This document shows, one piece after another, positions 5,069-6,205 of a stretch of DNA of 6,205 nt (its first letter is position 1; each line of letters begins with the position of its first letter). Both the position numbers and the translations under genes were made by a program. The notes beneath the pieces were generated by a model. That model had not been told where the DNA came from. It ran no database searches and saw nothing but the letters and a program-made list of their open reading frames with translations. Source of the stretch: Syntrophomonadaceae bacterium (GTDB lineage Bacteria > Bacillota > Dethiobacteria > DTU022); contig SKPU01000159.1 of the NCBI GenBank assembly GCA_007119335.1, positions 1-6,205 of the forward strand, given 5' to 3'.

Positions 5069-6205
5069 ATGTCCGGGACATTTAATGATGAAACAGGAGG
5101 CCATGGTGGAGATCTGGTCCGGGCAGCCCGGCAGTGGAAGCAGGACGGAGGCGACCTGCTTGATTTTAGCAGTAATATTAACCCCCTTGGTCCACCGGAA
5201 GGTCTGCTCGAACACCTTTGTGAATCTCTGCCCGATATAGTGAATTATCCCTCCCCCCAGGCCCGTGAATTGCGTGAAAAAATTGCTTTGTTTTTAAACG
5301 TGCCAGAGGAAGAACTACTTGTCGGTAACGGGGCTAACGAACTGATTCACCTGCTGCTTTTGTGGCAGCGTCCCCGGCAGGTTTTAATACCAGCGCCTTC
5401 ATTTTCGGAGTACGAAAGGGCTGCTGTTCTCTCCGGTGCAGCAGTGGAGCGTTATTCCCTTTTGCCGGGGGAATTATTTGATCCGGTTGCCCTGGGCAGC
5501 ATGTTGAAAGAAGGCGATCTGCTGGTTATCTGTAACCCCAATAACCCGACGGGGGTGCTTTACCGGCGCCGGGATCTCCTGCCCCTGGTTGAAGCTGCGA
5601 AGGACCTGGGTGTAAAAATAATGATTGATGAAAGTTTTATTCCTTTGACCGGCCATCCGGAGGAGAGCCTCCGTGATCTGCAATCGGAAAATCTGTGGGT
5701 CACTCTTTCCCTGACCAAACTCTGGAGCCTTCCCGGTTTGCGCCTGGGCTGCCTGATCGGACCTGCCGGGGAAGTGCAGGAGCTGACCCGCTGGGGTGAT
5801 CCATGGCGGGTCAATATTTTAGCTCAGAAAGCCGGGCTCTTTTGCCTAAAGCAAAAAAAGTACCTGGAAAAAACCCTGGCCCTGATCGAAAAAGAGCGCA
5901 ATTTCCTGACCGGACGGCTGCTTGAAACCGGCTGTTTTAGGGTTTTTGAAGGTGCTGCTAATTATCTCCTGGTGCAGGGGACAGATCCTGCCTTCAAGGT
6001 GGCTGATTTTCAGGATTGCCTGGCCCGGCAGGGTGTGCTGATCAGACGGGCTGATAATTTTTACAAGTTGGATCAGACCTATTTTAGAATCGCTGTGCGC
6101 AAACGCGATGAAAACCAGCGCTTAATCCAGGAAATCGAGAATTATGTCAAAAAACAATACAAGAATGCGAAGATCAATCAGGAAGCAGGAGGTGATCAGT
6201 CGTGA
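5069..6205 (+). CDS. cobD: L-threonine-O-3-phosphate decarboxylase (PLP enzyme)
   Basis: CobD decarboxylates L-threonine-O-3-phosphate to (R)-1-amino-2-propanol O-2-phosphate, the linker used by CbiB. The 378 residues form a fold-type I aminotransferase-like enzyme close to HisC. The N-terminus HGGDLVRAAR (12-21) followed by DFSSNINPLGPP (32-43) is characteristic of CobD rather than HisC. Other motifs are NYPSP (59-63), GNGANELIHLL (86-96), CNPNNPTG (155-162), DESF with the PLP-nitrogen aspartate D187, and SLTKLWSLPGLRLG (214-227) with the Schiff-base lysine K217. FRIAVR (339-344) holds the expected carboxylate-binding arginine R340. The last 20 residues are a polar tail (KKQYKNAKINQEAGGDQS) beyond the conserved fold. 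ATG 5069 is set by the strong ribosome site 5 bases upstream. The stop TGA is the last codon of the window. A histidinol-phosphate aminotransferase is the main alternative, but the motifs and the cobU-cbiB-cobS neighbours argue against it. Confidence 0.94.
   Translation: MSGTFNDETGGHGGDLVRAARQWKQDGGDLLDFSSNINPLGPPEGLLEHLCESLPDIVNYPSPQARELREKIALFLNVPEEELLVGNGANELIHLLLLWQRPRQVLIPAPSFSEYERAAVLSGAAVERYSLLPGELFDPVALGSMLKEGDLLVICNPNNPTGVLYRRRDLLPLVEAAKDLGVKIMIDESFIPLTGHPEESLRDLQSENLWVTLSLTKLWSLPGLRLGCLIGPAGEVQELTRWGDPWRVNILAQKAGLFCLKQKKYLEKTLALIEKERNFLTGRLLETGCFRVFEGAANYLLVQGTDPAFKVADFQDCLARQGVLIRRADNFYKLDQTYFRIAVRKRDENQRLIQEIENYVKKQYKNAKINQEAGGDQS
6187..6196 (+). promoter_or_regulatory. Consensus ribosome binding site for the next gene
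   Basis: AGGAGGTGAT is a perfect-looking Shine-Dalgarno sequence inside the last codons of cobD. It lies 5 bases before a GTG at 6202-6204 that overlaps the cobD TGA, and indicates that another operon gene starts at the window's right edge. Confidence 0.75.
6202..6205 (+). CDS. Probable start of the next operon gene (only first bases visible)
   Basis: GTG at 6202-6204 overlaps the cobD stop (GTGA), in the same style as the TTGA overlap at cobS, and is placed correctly behind the consensus ribosome site at 6187-6196. Only one codon and one base are in the window, so no product can be read. A further B12 gene such as cobyric acid synthase would be a natural neighbour, but that is a guess from operon logic. 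Confidence 0.5.

Noticed and set aside
5069..6205. Histidinol-phosphate aminotransferase (hisC)
   Set aside because: The fold is shared, but the N-terminal HGGD...DFSSNINPLGPP pattern and the surrounding cobU-cbiB-cobS genes point to CobD.
1..6205. Mobile elements, CRISPR arrays, tRNA or rRNA genes
   Set aside because: Nearly all bases are in recognised genes of one pathway. I saw no transposase, repeat-spacer structure, terminal inverted repeats or structural RNA signature in the gaps.

Overview
The window is a single plus-strand gene block for vitamin B12 (cobalamin or other corrinoid) uptake and late-stage assembly. It holds seven genes, the first cut by the left edge. An eighth appears to begin in the last four bases. 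The order is btuF (3' end) - btuC - btuD with an extra C-terminal domain - cobU - cbiB - cobS - cobD. The block looks like chromosomal DNA of an anaerobic Bacillota/Clostridia-type bacterium. The reasons are base composition near 50% G+C, strong AGGAGG-type Shine-Dalgarno sites, frequent TTG and GTG starts, overlapping genes, and pairing of a BtuFCD importer with nucleotide-loop genes. The lineage is an inference from style, not from a database match.

Layout. Bases 1-267 encode the end of the corrinoid-binding protein. Bases 268-379 are the longest stretch without a confident gene. Bases 380-2685 encode the permease and ATPase of the importer, overlapping or nearly so. Bases 2678-5025 encode CobU, CbiB and CobS, with each start at or inside the previous gene's stop. 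A 43-base gap with two small possible hairpins and a strong ribosome site leads into cobD at 5069, which ends at the last base of the window. A ribosome site and GTG at the very end indicate that the operon continues.

How the genes work together. BtuF delivers a corrinoid to BtuC, and BtuD powers import. CobD makes (R)-1-amino-2-propanol O-2-phosphate from threonine phosphate. CbiB joins that linker to adenosylcobyric acid, giving adenosylcobinamide phosphate. CobU activates this with GTP to adenosylcobinamide-GDP (it may also phosphorylate imported cobinamide), and CobS attaches the lower-ligand riboside to finish the cofactor. No corrin-ring synthesis gene, adenosyltransferase, CobT or CobC is visible here, so on its own the window reads as salvage and completion. 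Those genes may lie outside it.

The least explained parts are the roughly 155-residue Rossmann-like domain fused to the C-terminus of BtuD and the 5' end of btuC. The btuC frame stays open 24 codons upstream of its first ATG but has no standard start codon there.
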